Notes: generated by a model not told the origin, from the sequence alone. Shown: positions 24,340 to 33,200, numbered from the stretch's first letter. The stretch is DNA of 64,000 nt from Chelatococcus reniformis (GCF_014640075.1 NZ_BMGG01000001.1:124001-188000), one strand, 5' to 3'. Numbers and translations: made by a program.

Positions 24340-25403
24340 TGCCGGCCCCCCGCGGTTGGCTGCTCGTGGTAGGGGTAGTGCTTGGTCTCGGCGGTGCGCA
24401 GATCGTACGACCTGGCATAGGCGGCCGACCGGGCGGCGGGAAACGGATCGTCGGAGAGGCGGATGCCGTCCGGCAGGATGGTCGGGTCGAAATTGATGTC
24501 GCGGCAAGGGCCGTCGCGCTCGGCTTCGATCTGCTCGACGACGAGGGTGCCGACGTCGACGGAGCGGCGCCCCGCCGGCCATGCCTTGCTGGGATCTGCG
24601 GTGAGGTCGCCCGGATCGGCGAGCGTCAGTACCATCGTCCAGCGCTGCGGGCCCTGGGCAACCCGGGCCGCGATCTCCTGCTCGAGATGGTTCGGACCGA
24701 GCTTGGCGAGTGCGTCCGGGGTCACCGCGACCACCGGGGCCTGCGGCCGGAGCGACCAGCGCACCGCCCTCGGGGCATCGGACGCGTCGACGACGATGAA
24801 GGCGTTAAGACCGTTGAAGGCATCCTGGGCATAACTGGCTGTCCATGGCGCGTGCTTGGCCCAATCGGCAAACGCCATGAACTCCGGATGGCCGGCCACG
24901 AAGCGCTTGATCGCATCGGGATCGGGACTGTGCGACGCCGTCTGCAGCTCGTAGAACGCCGCGGGCGTGGCCACCGCGAAGATCGGCGGATCAATCATCG
25001 CGGTGCGCCATACCGCGCCGTCGGGAGTCGAGAGCTGGAGGCCCATGCCCCGGACGCGCACGGCCGCATCCGGCGCAACGGGATCCGGGCTGCCGAGATT
25101 GAAGCGCCCAAGCGCCGCATAGCGGCCGCGCGCGAACACCTGTGCCCGCGAAAACTCGGCGCCGTTGCCATTCGACTCGAAGACGCCAGTGAAGCAGATG
25201 CCCTTGGCGTGGTTGCGGCGGTGGCCCGGCACGGCGCCGCCGGGGGGAGCGAGGGAGTTGACGAGCCGGGCCGGCGTCAGCCGGCCCGGGGAGAGCCATC
25301 CGGCCGTGTAGGCGAAGGCGCCGGCACCGGCGGCGACAATGACGGCAATCAATGCCAAAGCGCCGATGGACGGCTGCGTTGACGGTTGCGACGAATCGGG
25401 CAT
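24336..25403 (-). CDS. Membrane-anchored catalase-family peroxidase
   Basis: A 355-residue heme peroxidase of the SrpA-like, small catalase-related group. It has one N-terminal membrane helix (residues about 12-35), the distal histidine His65 in RRNHAKGICFTGVF, and the proximal heme segment near the C-terminus with RSAAYARSYDLR, where a tyrosine would bind heme. It is shorter than true catalases (about 480 or more) and lacks their C-terminal domain. It likely consumes peroxide in the periplasm using electrons from the coupled cytochrome b561. The start ATG at 25403 is followed immediately by the anchor. Confidence 0.88.
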   Translation of the reverse strand: MPDSSQPSTQPSIGALALIAVIVAAGAGAFAYTAGWLSPGRLTPARLVNSLAPPGGAVPGHRRNHAKGICFTGVFESNGNGAEFSRAQVFARGRYAALGRFNLGSPDPVAPDAAVRVRGMGLQLSTPDGAVWRTAMIDPPIFAVATPAAFYELQTASHSPDPDAIKRFVAGHPEFMAFADWAKHAPWTASYAQDAFNGLNAFIVVDASDAPRAVRWSLRPQAPVVAVTPDALAKLGPNHLEQEIAARVAQGPQRWTMVLTLADPGDLTADPSKAWPAGRRSVDVGTLVVEQIEAERDGPCRDINFDPTILPDGIRLSDDPFPAARSAAYARSYDLRTAETKHYPYHEQPTAGGRQ

Positions 25404-25670
25404 TCGGCACCCTTGATGGGAGTATCGGAGCAGCCCCGCAGGGAAAATCAGCGATGATGCTAGCACGCGCCGGTGCGGAGGGTCTTGCCAATCCGCACAG
25501 TTGCTTTCCCGCAGGGCACGAGGCGGTGGCGCAAGCTGCGCACGCATTCCAGCTCGGGCGGCGAATGCGCACCACCGTCCGGCCTGGTGCTTTCGGTCCG
25601 ATTGCCGCGGCTCCGAGAGCGGCGCACGCCGACGCCCGCCCTCCTTGGGCGATCGATGCTCTGTTGAAAT

Positions 25671-26066
25671 TTATGCCGATATGGGAATGAGACGCTGCAA
25701 GTTCGCGTTGCGAAGATAGAGGCCGCCCCATGCCATGACGCCGAGCGCCAGCGATATGAGCTGCGGCGGAGAAGTGAACTCACCAATCCTCAGATGGGTG
25801 CAGATGGCGCCCCCGAGGAAACCCGTGATGAGGATCGCGCCAAGCGCCGCCGTCCTGGGGATTGCGTAGAGCAACGTGCAGACGGCGAGTATGGAGGCAA
25901 CGATGGGCGCCTGATCCAGCGAGAACCCCGTCGCCGTTATCTCGGCTCGCAAACTCTCAGGCGGGTTGAATTGGACGATGACATCGGCGGCCAGCAGGAT
26001 CACCACGACAGCACTCAGGGCCCGTCCCGCCCAGACGGCCGACGACGACTGCTTCATCTGCGTCAT
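25671..26066 (-). CDS. DoxX-like family membrane protein
   Basis: A 131-residue protein with four predicted membrane helices. It matches the DoxX-like group in the segments VWAGRALSAVVVILLAADV, LYAIPRTAALGAILITGFLGG and the conserved A-x-x-x-H-L-R-I sequence. Members are poorly characterised; some interact with redox enzymes. It is separated by 267 bases from the catalase-like gene start and 214 from the RND permease end, so it is probably transcribed alone. Confidence 0.8.
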   Translation of the reverse strand: MTQMKQSSSAVWAGRALSAVVVILLAADVIVQFNPPESLRAEITATGFSLDQAPIVASILAVCTLLYAIPRTAALGAILITGFLGGAICTHLRIGEFTSPPQLISLALGVMAWGGLYLRNANLQRLIPISA

Positions 26067-26280
26067 TCCTTGTTCCCCACGAGGCCAGCCATAACAGGGA
26101 CAGGAGACAAGCGCCCTCGCCCATTATGGCCTGGCTCATCTTCATTCTGCTTGTGTTGATCGATGTTGCACATCGACGCAGCCGCGTTCGAGGCGGCCAC
26201 GCCCGGCCGAAAGCTGCCGCGGCGCGCCGCGTTCGATCGGTTCGCCAACGCACATCGCGGCAATACGCCGGATCGCCGGA

Positions 26281-29200
26281 TCACTCCCCGGGGGCCGGCA
26301 GGTGATCGGAGGCCGGTTCTTCATGGCGGGCAGAGACCTCCTCCCGGGCCCGAACGCCGAACCAGATGGCGTAGAGCGCGGGCAAAAAGATCAGGATGAG
26401 AACCGTGCCGACCGCCGTGCCGCCGATCAGTGTATAGGCGAGCGATCCCCAGAAGACGGAATGGGTCAGCGGGATGAAGGCCAGCACGGCCGCAAGCGCG
26501 GTCAAGATCACGGGCCGCGCGCGCTGCACGGTCGCCTCGACCACCGCGTTATAGGGGTCGAGCCCCTCCTCCTGATTGGTGTGGATCTGGCCGATGAGGA
26601 TCAGCGTATTGCGCATCAGGATGCCGGCAAGGCCGATCAGCCCGAGAATCGCGTTGAAGCCGAACGGCTGGTCGAAGACCAGCAACGTGGGGACCGCCCC
26701 CGCCAGGCCGAGCGGGGCGGTGAGCATAACCATGACGGTGGCGGAGAACGACCGCACCTGGACCATGATCACCGCCAGCATCAGGGCGAGCATCACCGGG
26801 AAGACCGCAGCCAGCGCCGCATTGGCCTTGCCGGCCTCCTCGATCGATCCCGCCGTCTCGATGTCGTAGCCCTCCGGCAGACGGGCCACGAGCGGCTGCA
26901 ACGCCGCCACGATCTCCTTGGAGACCTCGGGCGGTTGCAAGCCCTCCGCGATATCGGCGCGGATGGTGATGGTCGGCACGCGGTCACGGCGCTTGAGGAT
27001 GGGCTCCTCCATGCGCACCTCGGTGCGACCGATCTGCCCGAGCGGAATCAGCCGACCGTCGTGGGACGTCAGCGTGAAGTCCGACAGCCGGGCCGGATCG
27101 AGCCGCTCCTCGCCGGCGCTGCGGGCCACGACATCGACGGTGCGGATGTCCTCCCGCACCTGCGTCACCGTCACGCCGGTCAGCAGGAACTGAAGCTGCT
27201 GCGCCGCCTCGGCCGGAGAGAGGCCGATCAGTCGCAAGCGGTCCTGATCGAGGACGAAGCGCAGGGTCGGCGCGCGCCGGCCCCAGTCCTGGTTCGCCTG
27301 CCGCGCATGCGGATTGGCGCGCATGATGGCGAGCGCGTCGTCGGCGATACCGCGCAGCACGGTCGGGTCCGGCCCGCGCACGCGGAACTCGACGGGGAAC
27401 GGCGTATAGGGGCCGAAAACCAGCTGAGTCACCCGCAAATAGGCTGCCGGAGCCAGTCCGTCGGCGATGGCCTGGCGCAGGCGGAGCTTCAGGGCTTCGC
27501 GCGCCTCGGCGCCGCGCGTCAGCACCACGATCTTGGCGAAGGCCGGATCCGGCAGCTCGGGCGCCATGGCGAGGAAGAACCGCGGCGCCCCCTGGCCGAC
27601 GTAGCTGGTGACGATCTCTGCGTCCGGCTGCCGGCGCAGCCACGCCTCTACCTGTTCGACGGCGTCCTGCGTGACGGCGATGCTGGTGCCTTCCGGCATG
27701 CGCACCTCGACGAGCACCTCCGGCCGGTCGGAGACGGGGAAGAACTGCTGGCGCACCGTGCCCATGCCGACGACGGCCATCGCAAAGACCAGCACCACCG
27801 CGGCCGCGACCGTGAACTTGCGGCGCACCGCCCAGGAGATGAGGGCGCGCAATCGGCGATAGCCGGGCGTATCGTAGATGGCGTGGTGGCCGCCTTCGAC
27901 GGGCTTGATATCGGGTAGCAGCTTCACCCCCAGGTAGGGCGTGAAGGCCACCGCGACGAACCAGGAGACGATGAGCGCGAAGGCGACGATCCAGAAGATA
28001 TTGCCCGCATACTCACCGGCCGAGGAATGGGCGAAGCCGACCGGCATCAGGCCGATGATCGTCACCAGCGTGCCCGAGAGCATCGGGCCGGCCGTGTGGC
28101 TCCAGGCATAGGCGGCCGCCTCAATGCGGTCCATGCCTTCTTCCATCTTCACGACCATGACCTCGATGGCGATGATGGCGTCGTCGACGAGCAGCCCGAG
28201 GCCGAGGATGAGCGCGCCGAGCGTGATCCGGTCGAAGAAGCGCCCCGTCTCCAGCATGATGACGAAGACCGCGGCAAGGGTGAGCGGCACGGCGGCCGCC
28301 ACCACGATGCCGACGCGCCAACCGAGGCTGACGAGGCTGACAAGCAGCACCACGCCGAGCGCCATGAAGAACTTCAGCATGAACTCGTGCACGGCCTCGG
28401 AGATGTTGACCGCCTGGTCCGTGATCTTGGCGAGCGTGATGCCCAGCGGCAGCGCCGCGGCGATCTTCGCGGTCTGCGCCTCGAGCGCCCTTCCCAGCTC
28501 CAGACCGTTCCAGCCGGTGCGCATCACGACGCCGAGTGCGAGGCTAGGCTCGGCCTGGTTGCGGATCAGGAAGGTCGGCGGGTCTTCGTAGCCGCGCTCG
28601 ACATCGGCGATGTCGGAGAGCTTGAGCGTGCGACCGCCCGCGACCACCGGCGTGTCGCGAATGGTCTTGAGGTCGTCATAGGCGCCTTGCAGACGCACGA
28701 TGATCTGCGGCCCATCCGCATCAATGGAGCCGGCGGGCGTAATCGCGTTCTGCCGCGCCAGGGCCGCGAACACCTCCTGGGCGGACACGCCGAGCGTGGC
28801 CAGCCGCGGATAGGAGAACGCGACGAAGATGCGCTCCGGCCGCTCGCCCAGGATGTTCACCTTGTTGACGCCGGGCACGTGCAGCAGCTGCTGGCGGATC
28901 GCCTCCGCCTGCCGGGCGAGGAGCCGGGGCGCCATGCCGGGCGCCCGCAGGGCGTAGAGCGCGAAAGTGACGTCGGAATATTCGTCGTTGACGAAGGGCC
29001 CGAGGGCGCCCGCCGGCAGGTTGCGCGCCTCGTCGCCCATCTTCTTGCGGGCCTGATAAAACTGCTCCGGCACCTCGGCGGGCGGCGTGTCGTCGCGCAG
29101 GGTCACCGTGAGGAAGGCGAGCCCCGGGCGCATCAGCGCCTCGACCCGGTCATACCAGCGCAGCTCCTGCAGCCGCTTCTCCAGCGGCTCTGTGACCAAC

Positions 29201-29391
29201 TCCTGCATCTCCTGCGCGGTGGCGCCGGGCCAGGCGACGGTGACGGTGAGCACCTTGACCGTGAAGGACGGATCTTCGGCCCGGCCCAGTTTGAGGAAGG
29301 CGCTCACCCCCGCCAGCGCGATGGCGATGATGAAGAACAGCGTGACGGCCCGTTCGCGAACCGCCAGCGCCGAGAGATTGAAGCCGCTCAT
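26281..29391 (-). CDS. RND efflux pump permease (AcrB superfamily)
   Basis: A 1036-residue inner-membrane RND pump. The N-terminus (SALAVRERAVTLFFIIAIA) and the TM4 proton-relay pair Asp-Asp in LGLGLLVDDAIIAIEV are in place, and the second half repeats the architecture (LIGLAGILMRNTLILIGQI). The periplasmic loops read as those of a hydrophobe/drug exporter rather than a heavy-metal pump. It overlaps the adaptor gene by four bases. No outer-membrane factor is encoded. Expression is probably controlled by the linked MarR regulator through the shared operator described separately. Confidence 0.93.
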   Translation of the reverse strand: MSGFNLSALAVRERAVTLFFIIAIALAGVSAFLKLGRAEDPSFTVKVLTVTVAWPGATAQEMQELVTEPLEKRLQELRWYDRVEALMRPGLAFLTVTLRDDTPPAEVPEQFYQARKKMGDEARNLPAGALGPFVNDEYSDVTFALYALRAPGMAPRLLARQAEAIRQQLLHVPGVNKVNILGERPERIFVAFSYPRLATLGVSAQEVFAALARQNAITPAGSIDADGPQIIVRLQGAYDDLKTIRDTPVVAGGRTLKLSDIADVERGYEDPPTFLIRNQAEPSLALGVVMRTGWNGLELGRALEAQTAKIAAALPLGITLAKITDQAVNISEAVHEFMLKFFMALGVVLLVSLVSLGWRVGIVVAAAVPLTLAAVFVIMLETGRFFDRITLGALILGLGLLVDDAIIAIEVMVVKMEEGMDRIEAAAYAWSHTAGPMLSGTLVTIIGLMPVGFAHSSAGEYAGNIFWIVAFALIVSWFVAVAFTPYLGVKLLPDIKPVEGGHHAIYDTPGYRRLRALISWAVRRKFTVAAAVVLVFAMAVVGMGTVRQQFFPVSDRPEVLVEVRMPEGTSIAVTQDAVEQVEAWLRRQPDAEIVTSYVGQGAPRFFLAMAPELPDPAFAKIVVLTRGAEAREALKLRLRQAIADGLAPAAYLRVTQLVFGPYTPFPVEFRVRGPDPTVLRGIADDALAIMRANPHARQANQDWGRRAPTLRFVLDQDRLRLIGLSPAEAAQQLQFLLTGVTVTQVREDIRTVDVVARSAGEERLDPARLSDFTLTSHDGRLIPLGQIGRTEVRMEEPILKRRDRVPTITIRADIAEGLQPPEVSKEIVAALQPLVARLPEGYDIETAGSIEEAGKANAALAAVFPVMLALMLAVIMVQVRSFSATVMVMLTAPLGLAGAVPTLLVFDQPFGFNAILGLIGLAGILMRNTLILIGQIHTNQEEGLDPYNAVVEATVQRARPVILTALAAVLAFIPLTHSVFWGSLAYTLIGGTAVGTVLILIFLPALYAIWFGVRAREEVSARHEEPASDHLPAPGE

Positions 29392-30506
29392 TGTGCCGCG
29401 GTCCGGGTCTCGGCGGCGCTCACGCGGTCGCCCTCGTGCAGGAGATGGGCGCCGAGCGCGACGATGGTTTCGCCGGGGCTGAGGCCCGTGACCACCGCCG
29501 TCTCCTGGCCGATCCTGCGGACCGCGACGGGCCGGAGGCTGACCGTCGAGCCCGCCGAGCCGATCACCCAGACGCCGGTGCCACGGCCGCCGTCAAGGAG
29601 CGCGCCGAGCGGCACCTCGGTCTCTTCTGGGGCAGCGACTTCAACATCGCGAAGCCAGACCGTGACCGTTGCGCCCAGGGGGGCCTGTGCCGCCGCCCCC
29701 TCCAGGACGTAGCGGGCTTCATAGGTGCGCGTCGCCGGATCGGCCGAATCGGACAGTTGGCGCAGACGGGCGGGGGCGCGGCCGGTTCCCACGCCGTAAA
29801 CCTGCGCCTCGGCGGGTGAGCCGACGGCTGGCCGCGCCGTCTCGGGCAGGTTGACCGTTGCCTCGCGTGCGCCGGCATGCGCCAACCGGACGACGACCTG
29901 GCTGGCGACGACGACCTGCCCTGGCTCGGCCAAGGTCTCGACGACGGTGCCGTCGGCATCGGCACGGAGCACCGCGTAACCGGCCTCGTTGCGCGCGACC
30001 TCGGCCTGGGCCCGCGCCGCCTCGAGCTGCGCCCGCGCCGTGTCGAGGGCAGCCTTCGCCTGCTCGTAGCGCTGCCTCGGCGACCATCCAGCGGCGACGA
30101 GGCGCCGGTAGCGGATCTCGTCCGCCTCGGTCTGGACGAGCTGCGCGCGTGCCGCAGCGGCGGCATTCTCGCGCGCGGTGAGCGCAAGGCCGAGATCCTT
30201 GGGATCGATGCGCATCAGCGCCTGGCCGGCCACAACGCGACCGCCGACATCGACCAGCCGCTCGGTGATCTTGCCGTTCACGCGAAAGCCGAGATTGCTT
30301 TGGACGCGCGCCGAGACCAGACCGGTGAAGGCACGTTGCGAGGCCGCCGGGAGACGCGCCTGCGCGGTGCGCACGAGCGGCAGTTGGCGGCGGGGATCCT
30401 CCGGCGCCGCTGTCACCGACGCGGACCGTGCCAGCAGGACGAGGCCGACACTGCCGGCGACGAGAAGCGCGGCCGCGGCGATCAGAAGGGCGTTCTTGAA
30501 CTGCAT
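29388..30506 (-). CDS. RND efflux periplasmic adaptor (AcrA/MexE type)
   Basis: A 372-residue membrane-fusion protein. The start at 30506 has GGGAGCAGG upstream and gives a normal signal/anchor (FKNALLIAAAALLVAGSVGLVLLA). Lipoyl half-motifs GFRVNGKITERLVDVGGRVVAGQALMRID and YAVLRADADGTVVETLAEPGQVV flank an alpha-hairpin rich in Ala, Gln and Arg (residues about 105-170). The C-terminal GLSPGETIVALGAHLLHEGDRV is the conserved barrel/membrane-proximal end. It is first in a two-gene operon with the permease; a MarR-site copy lies about 100 bases upstream of its start. Confidence 0.92.
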   Translation of the reverse strand: MQFKNALLIAAAALLVAGSVGLVLLARSASVTAAPEDPRRQLPLVRTAQARLPAASQRAFTGLVSARVQSNLGFRVNGKITERLVDVGGRVVAGQALMRIDPKDLGLALTARENAAAAARAQLVQTEADEIRYRRLVAAGWSPRQRYEQAKAALDTARAQLEAARAQAEVARNEAGYAVLRADADGTVVETLAEPGQVVVASQVVVRLAHAGAREATVNLPETARPAVGSPAEAQVYGVGTGRAPARLRQLSDSADPATRTYEARYVLEGAAAQAPLGATVTVWLRDVEVAAPEETEVPLGALLDGGRGTGVWVIGSAGSTVSLRPVAVRRIGQETAVVTGLSPGETIVALGAHLLHEGDRVSAAETRTAAQ

Positions 30507-30607
30507 GGCCTGCTCCCGGCTCGGGCGACGTCGGCGCCGAACGCAACCTGATCGGCGGGCCGGAGACCCGCCATCGTGGCCCGGCCGCCGTCGATTCCAT
30601 CGGTTAA

Positions 30608-30626
30608 AGTGGATATGCACGTAATT
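30608..30626. promoter_or_regulatory. MarR operator candidate upstream of the RND operon
   Basis: AGTGGATATGCACGTAATT matches 16 of 19 positions of the site at 31141-31159 and shares its core ATATGCAC. It sits 102 bases upstream of the adaptor start, between the adaptor and marR genes. Confidence 0.65.
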
Positions 30627-30674
30627 TGCGAAGCGAAACCTACCCGGTGCGTGGGGCAGGAGCGGCCCGCTGGT

Positions 30675-31127
30675 TCAGAGATCCGAGATCGTGTCCAAGG
30701 CAGTTCGCAAAGCCTCCAGCTGCTCGTCGGTCAGGGCCGCGGCCAGACGGTCGTTCACCGCCTGCCACGCACCCACCGCGACCATGAGCAACTGGTTGCC
30801 CTCTTGCGTGAGGGCGACGCGGCGCACCCGTCCGTCCTGGTCGTCAAGCCGGATCGTGATCAAGCCGCGGCGCTCGAGCGGGCGCAGGTTCTTCGTCGTC
30901 GTCGTCCGGTCCATGCCGAGCTCGGCGGCGATCTCGTTGATGCTCCGCGATCGCTGCACGCTCAGCGCCATCAGCATCGTGAACTGCCAATTGGTGAGGC
31001 CGACGGCGCGGAATGCGTCGTCGAAGCGCCTGCCCACGCTGCGGCTGGCGCGCTGGACGCGCCGGCACAGGCAGGACCGCGCGACCTGCTCGGCCAGCGC
31101 GGGCGATATGACGTTGGTGACGCTCAT
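30675..31127 (-). CDS. MarR-family transcriptional regulator
   Basis: A 150-residue winged-helix repressor. The start at 31127 is preferred to the longer frame at 31163. Helices around VGLTNWQFTMLMALSVQRSRSINEIAAELGMDRTTTTKNLRPLERRGLI form the MarR DNA-binding core, and the wing is LDDQDGRVRRVALTQEG. It lies directly upstream of, and in the same direction as, the RND operon. An operator-like sequence precedes both its own gene and the RND adaptor, so it probably represses both and is released by a pump substrate. The ligand cannot be predicted. Confidence 0.9.
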   Translation of the reverse strand: MSVTNVISPALAEQVARSCLCRRVQRASRSVGRRFDDAFRAVGLTNWQFTMLMALSVQRSRSINEIAAELGMDRTTTTKNLRPLERRGLITIRLDDQDGRVRRVALTQEGNQLLMVAVGAWQAVNDRLAAALTDEQLEALRTALDTISDL

Positions 31128-31140
31128 GATCGCATAGGTG

Positions 31141-31159
31141 AGTGCATATGCACCTAATG
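31141..31159. promoter_or_regulatory. MarR operator candidate upstream of marR
   Basis: AGTGCATATGCACCTAATG holds a perfect 12-base palindrome, GTGCATATGCAC (31142-31153), starting 14 bases upstream of the marR start codon. It also overlaps the 5' side of the small gene at 31171. Confidence 0.7.
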
Positions 31160-31170
31160 TCAATGGGGGG

Positions 31171-31482
31171 ATGAGGATCGAACAGACAATGCGGCACGAG
31201 CCGCTTATGGCCGCGTGTCATACAGCGCCTGAGGATGCCGCCGAGCGGCCGGTTTCCGATGCCGATTTTCAGGTGCACAAGCCCATCGGCGCGTGCGGAT
31301 GCCTGTCCGCGCTGGCGACCTACACCAGCAGCGTCGACAACAATGGAGTTCGGCAGACCGTGCTGGAGGGGATCGCCGCGATCAAGGGAGGCGGCGCAAA
31401 GGCGCTGATCCTTGCAACGGAACCAGCCCTCATTGCAGGCAAGGAGGTGCACGTGGGGCTGACCTGCGCGCGCCCGTCTTAA
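31171..31482 (+). CDS. Conserved hypothetical protein, DUF2195-like, possibly N-terminally truncated
   Basis: About 103 residues. The segment DFQVHKPIGACGCLSALATYTSSVDNNG with GGAKALILATEPALIAGKEVHVGLTC resembles my memory of the DUF2195 family, whose members are normally 130-160 residues with a secretion signal. Here no signal peptide is seen, and the gene begins right behind the marR operator, so the 5' part may have been lost by rearrangement. Starts at 31138 (GTG), 31171 and 31189 are all possible; none has a good ribosome-binding site. Function unknown. Confidence 0.5.
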   Translation: MRIEQTMRHEPLMAACHTAPEDAAERPVSDADFQVHKPIGACGCLSALATYTSSVDNNGVRQTVLEGIAAIKGGGAKALILATEPALIAGKEVHVGLTCARPS

Positions 31483-31679
31483 GTTTGCCTCGCCCATCCG
31501 ATGACATCCAGATAGGCGACAATATCGGCTTCCGTCGCGCCCCGGCGGAGTTGGCCCGCCGCGTGGAGCAGATGGGTGTCGTACTCGTCCGCGAAATGCC
31601 GGTTGCTCTCGTCGTCCCAGCTTTCGCCGGCGGGCATCAGCCCAAACGGATCCCATAGCGACCAGCCCATGTCGCGCAA
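31479..31679 (-). CDS. Conserved hypothetical small protein
   Basis: A 66-residue acidic protein. The pattern LRDMGWSLWDPFGL ... ADEYDTHLLHAAGQLRRGATEADIVAYLDVI recalls a family of short bacterial proteins of unknown function with the signature W-D-P-x-G-L and D-E-Y-D. The annotated start is a TTG at 31679; ATG at 31670 is an alternative. The frame stays open without a start for 21 more codons upstream. It converges on and overlaps the DUF2195-like gene by four bases. Confidence 0.55.
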   Translation of the reverse strand: MRDMGWSLWDPFGLMPAGESWDDESNRHFADEYDTHLLHAAGQLRRGATEADIVAYLDVIGWARQT

Positions 31680-32057
31680 GCGCGACAGCCTGATCCTTGG
31701 CGGCGGCGTCAGAAACGGCGTCGGTGGCGTGAGATCAATCGATTACGGTATGGGCCGCCGCATCAGGTCGAAGCAGCTGGAGACGCTTCGGACGCACATC
31801 GACACGATCGGCCTGGCCACCCGAAGCGGATTGAACATTGACGGGCGGCCGCGGCCTCCCGCTCGTTATGCGGCTAAGCCGCCACAAGTCCAGGCCGCCA
31901 GCGCGATCGAACAATCCTAAAGGGAAGCATGGCATCGCCGCGGTGCCCCGGTGTTCGCCCCAGGACAGCGGTATAAGGGACACACGAGGGTCCCGCTTCT
32001 GCCCGGTGGGACATTCGGGGCGGAAACGCCAACGATATCAGCGGCATTTTTGAAGGG
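31680..32057. other. Intergenic region 3' of tRNA-Leu, no gene recognised
   Basis: 378 bases between the small hypothetical and the tRNA. Open frames exist, for example 31735-31983 on the minus strand, but none has a known domain. No integrase, direct repeat of the tRNA end or other attachment-site sign was seen. Confidence 0.45.
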
Positions 32058-32142
32058 TGGTGCCCCTGGCCGGGATCGAACCAGCACTCCTTGCGGAACT
32101 CGATTTTGAGTCGAGCGCGTCTACCAATTCCGCCACAGGGGC
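32058..32142 (-). tRNA. tRNA-Leu (CAA)
   Basis: On the minus strand the sequence folds as a class II tRNA: acceptor stem GCCCCTG/CAGGGGC with discriminator A and an encoded CCA (32058-32060), anticodon loop CTCAAAA giving anticodon CAA, a long variable arm, and a T-loop GGTTCGATCCC. The length of 85 bases and long variable arm fit leucine. Confidence 0.96.
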
Positions 32143-32302
32143 AAAGCGCGGCGGATATTAGCCAGCCCGGGCGCCGGGTCAATGGACTGGTGGCCATCGC
32201 GGCATCTTAAGCGCAGCCAGGCCGAACGGGTGGCCGCCACAGCTGCTTCGTCCGTTCGATGGCCGTTGCTGACACAGGGGGAGCCATGCGCAGACGCAAG
32301 TC

Positions 32303-33004
32303 TCAGCCGCGCCGCGCCGCCTCGTAGCGCGCCTTGTTCTCGGCGTTGGGCGGATAGAGCCCCGGCAGCGCGGCACCCGCCTGGACCTCGCCCATGATCC
32401 AGCTTTCGAAGCGCTCCTGTTCGGGGCCGAGCGTGGCCACCTCCTCCGCGAGGGCCGCCGGAACGAGGACGGCGCCGTCGTCGTCCACCACGATCAGGTC
32501 ATCCGGGTAGACGGCGACACCGCCGCAGGCGATGGGCTCCTGCCAGTTGACGAAGGTGAGGCCGGCGACCGACGGTGGCGCGGCTGCACCCTGGCACCAG
32601 ACCGGGAGGCCGGCGGCGAGCACGCCGGCGAGATCGCGCACCACCCCGTCGGTCACGAGGGCGGCGACACCCTTCTTCTGCATGCGGGCGCACAGAATGT
32701 CGCCGAAGATGCCTGCATCGGTGACGCCCATGGCGTCGACCACGGCGATGCAGCCCTCGGGCATGGCCTCGATGGCGGCGCGCGTGGACTTGGGCGACGA
32801 CCAGGATTCGGGGGTGGCGAGGTCTTCGCGCGCCGGCACGAAGCGCAGGGTGAAGGCGCGGCCGACGCGGCGCGGCTGGCCCGGCCGCAGCGGCCGGGTG
32901 CCGCGCAGCCAGACGTTGCGCAGCCCCTTCTTCAGCAGGATCGTCGTGATCGTCGCCGTGGTGACCTGCGATAGCACGTCGGCGATCCTGGCATCGTCCG
33001 TCAT
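32303..33004 (-). CDS. RraA-family protein (aldolase/RNase E regulator-like)
   Basis: A 233-residue protein of the RraA-like superfamily. The active-site signature G-D-x20-R-D is present as GDILCARMQKKGVAALVTDGVVRD, which in enzyme members binds a divalent metal and catalyses retro-aldol cleavage or decarboxylation of 4-hydroxy-4-methyl-2-oxoglutarate-type acids. The extended N-terminus and the PESWSSPKSTRAAIE insertion mark the alphaproteobacterial subgroup often labelled ribonuclease regulator. A metabolic role is more likely than RNase E inhibition. The start at 33004 is chosen because the longer frame runs into a dispersed repeat. Confidence 0.85.
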   Translation of the reverse strand: MTDDARIADVLSQVTTATITTILLKKGLRNVWLRGTRPLRPGQPRRVGRAFTLRFVPAREDLATPESWSSPKSTRAAIEAMPEGCIAVVDAMGVTDAGIFGDILCARMQKKGVAALVTDGVVRDLAGVLAAGLPVWCQGAAAPPSVAGLTFVNWQEPIACGGVAVYPDDLIVVDDDGAVLVPAALAEEVATLGPEQERFESWIMGEVQAGAALPGLYPPNAENKARYEAARRG

Positions 33005-33130
33005 GGCCGCATCCTCTTCCCGCTTGCCTGCTCTGGAGCGTCCGAGGCCGGGACCGGCCGCTCTGCCACCCTTGTCGTCGGGAAACGCGCCGCCGCCAAG
33101 GCCGAAGACGGCGGCCCGCCGGTCGGCCCC

Positions 33131-33200
33131 GCTAAAGCGCTTTCGAGCGAAGTGGACGTCGGTTCGCGTGAAGAAAACGCGGCAATCAAACAGATAGAGC
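33131..33200. repeat. Dispersed intergenic repeat, Hyphomicrobiales type
   Basis: The stretch with AAAGCGCTTTCGAGCGAAGT, TTCGCGTGAAGAAAACGC and a terminal TAGAGC closely resembles a short repeat I know from many Rhizobiales intergenic regions. AAAGCGCTTT is itself a palindrome. It lies between dadA and the RraA-like gene. Confidence 0.5.

Noticed and set aside
26067-26280. A possible small hydrophobic peptide starting near 26125 on the plus strand
   Set aside because: After ten hydrophobic residues it becomes an arginine-rich low-complexity frame that runs into the RND permease region.
31735-31983. An 82-residue minus-strand frame 3' of the tRNA
   Set aside because: No domain, no ribosome-binding site and a composition typical of antisense frames.
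32058-32142. tRNA-Leu as an attachment site of a genomic island
   Set aside because: No integrase, no direct repeat of the tRNA 3' end and no change in gene type on the 3' side was found.
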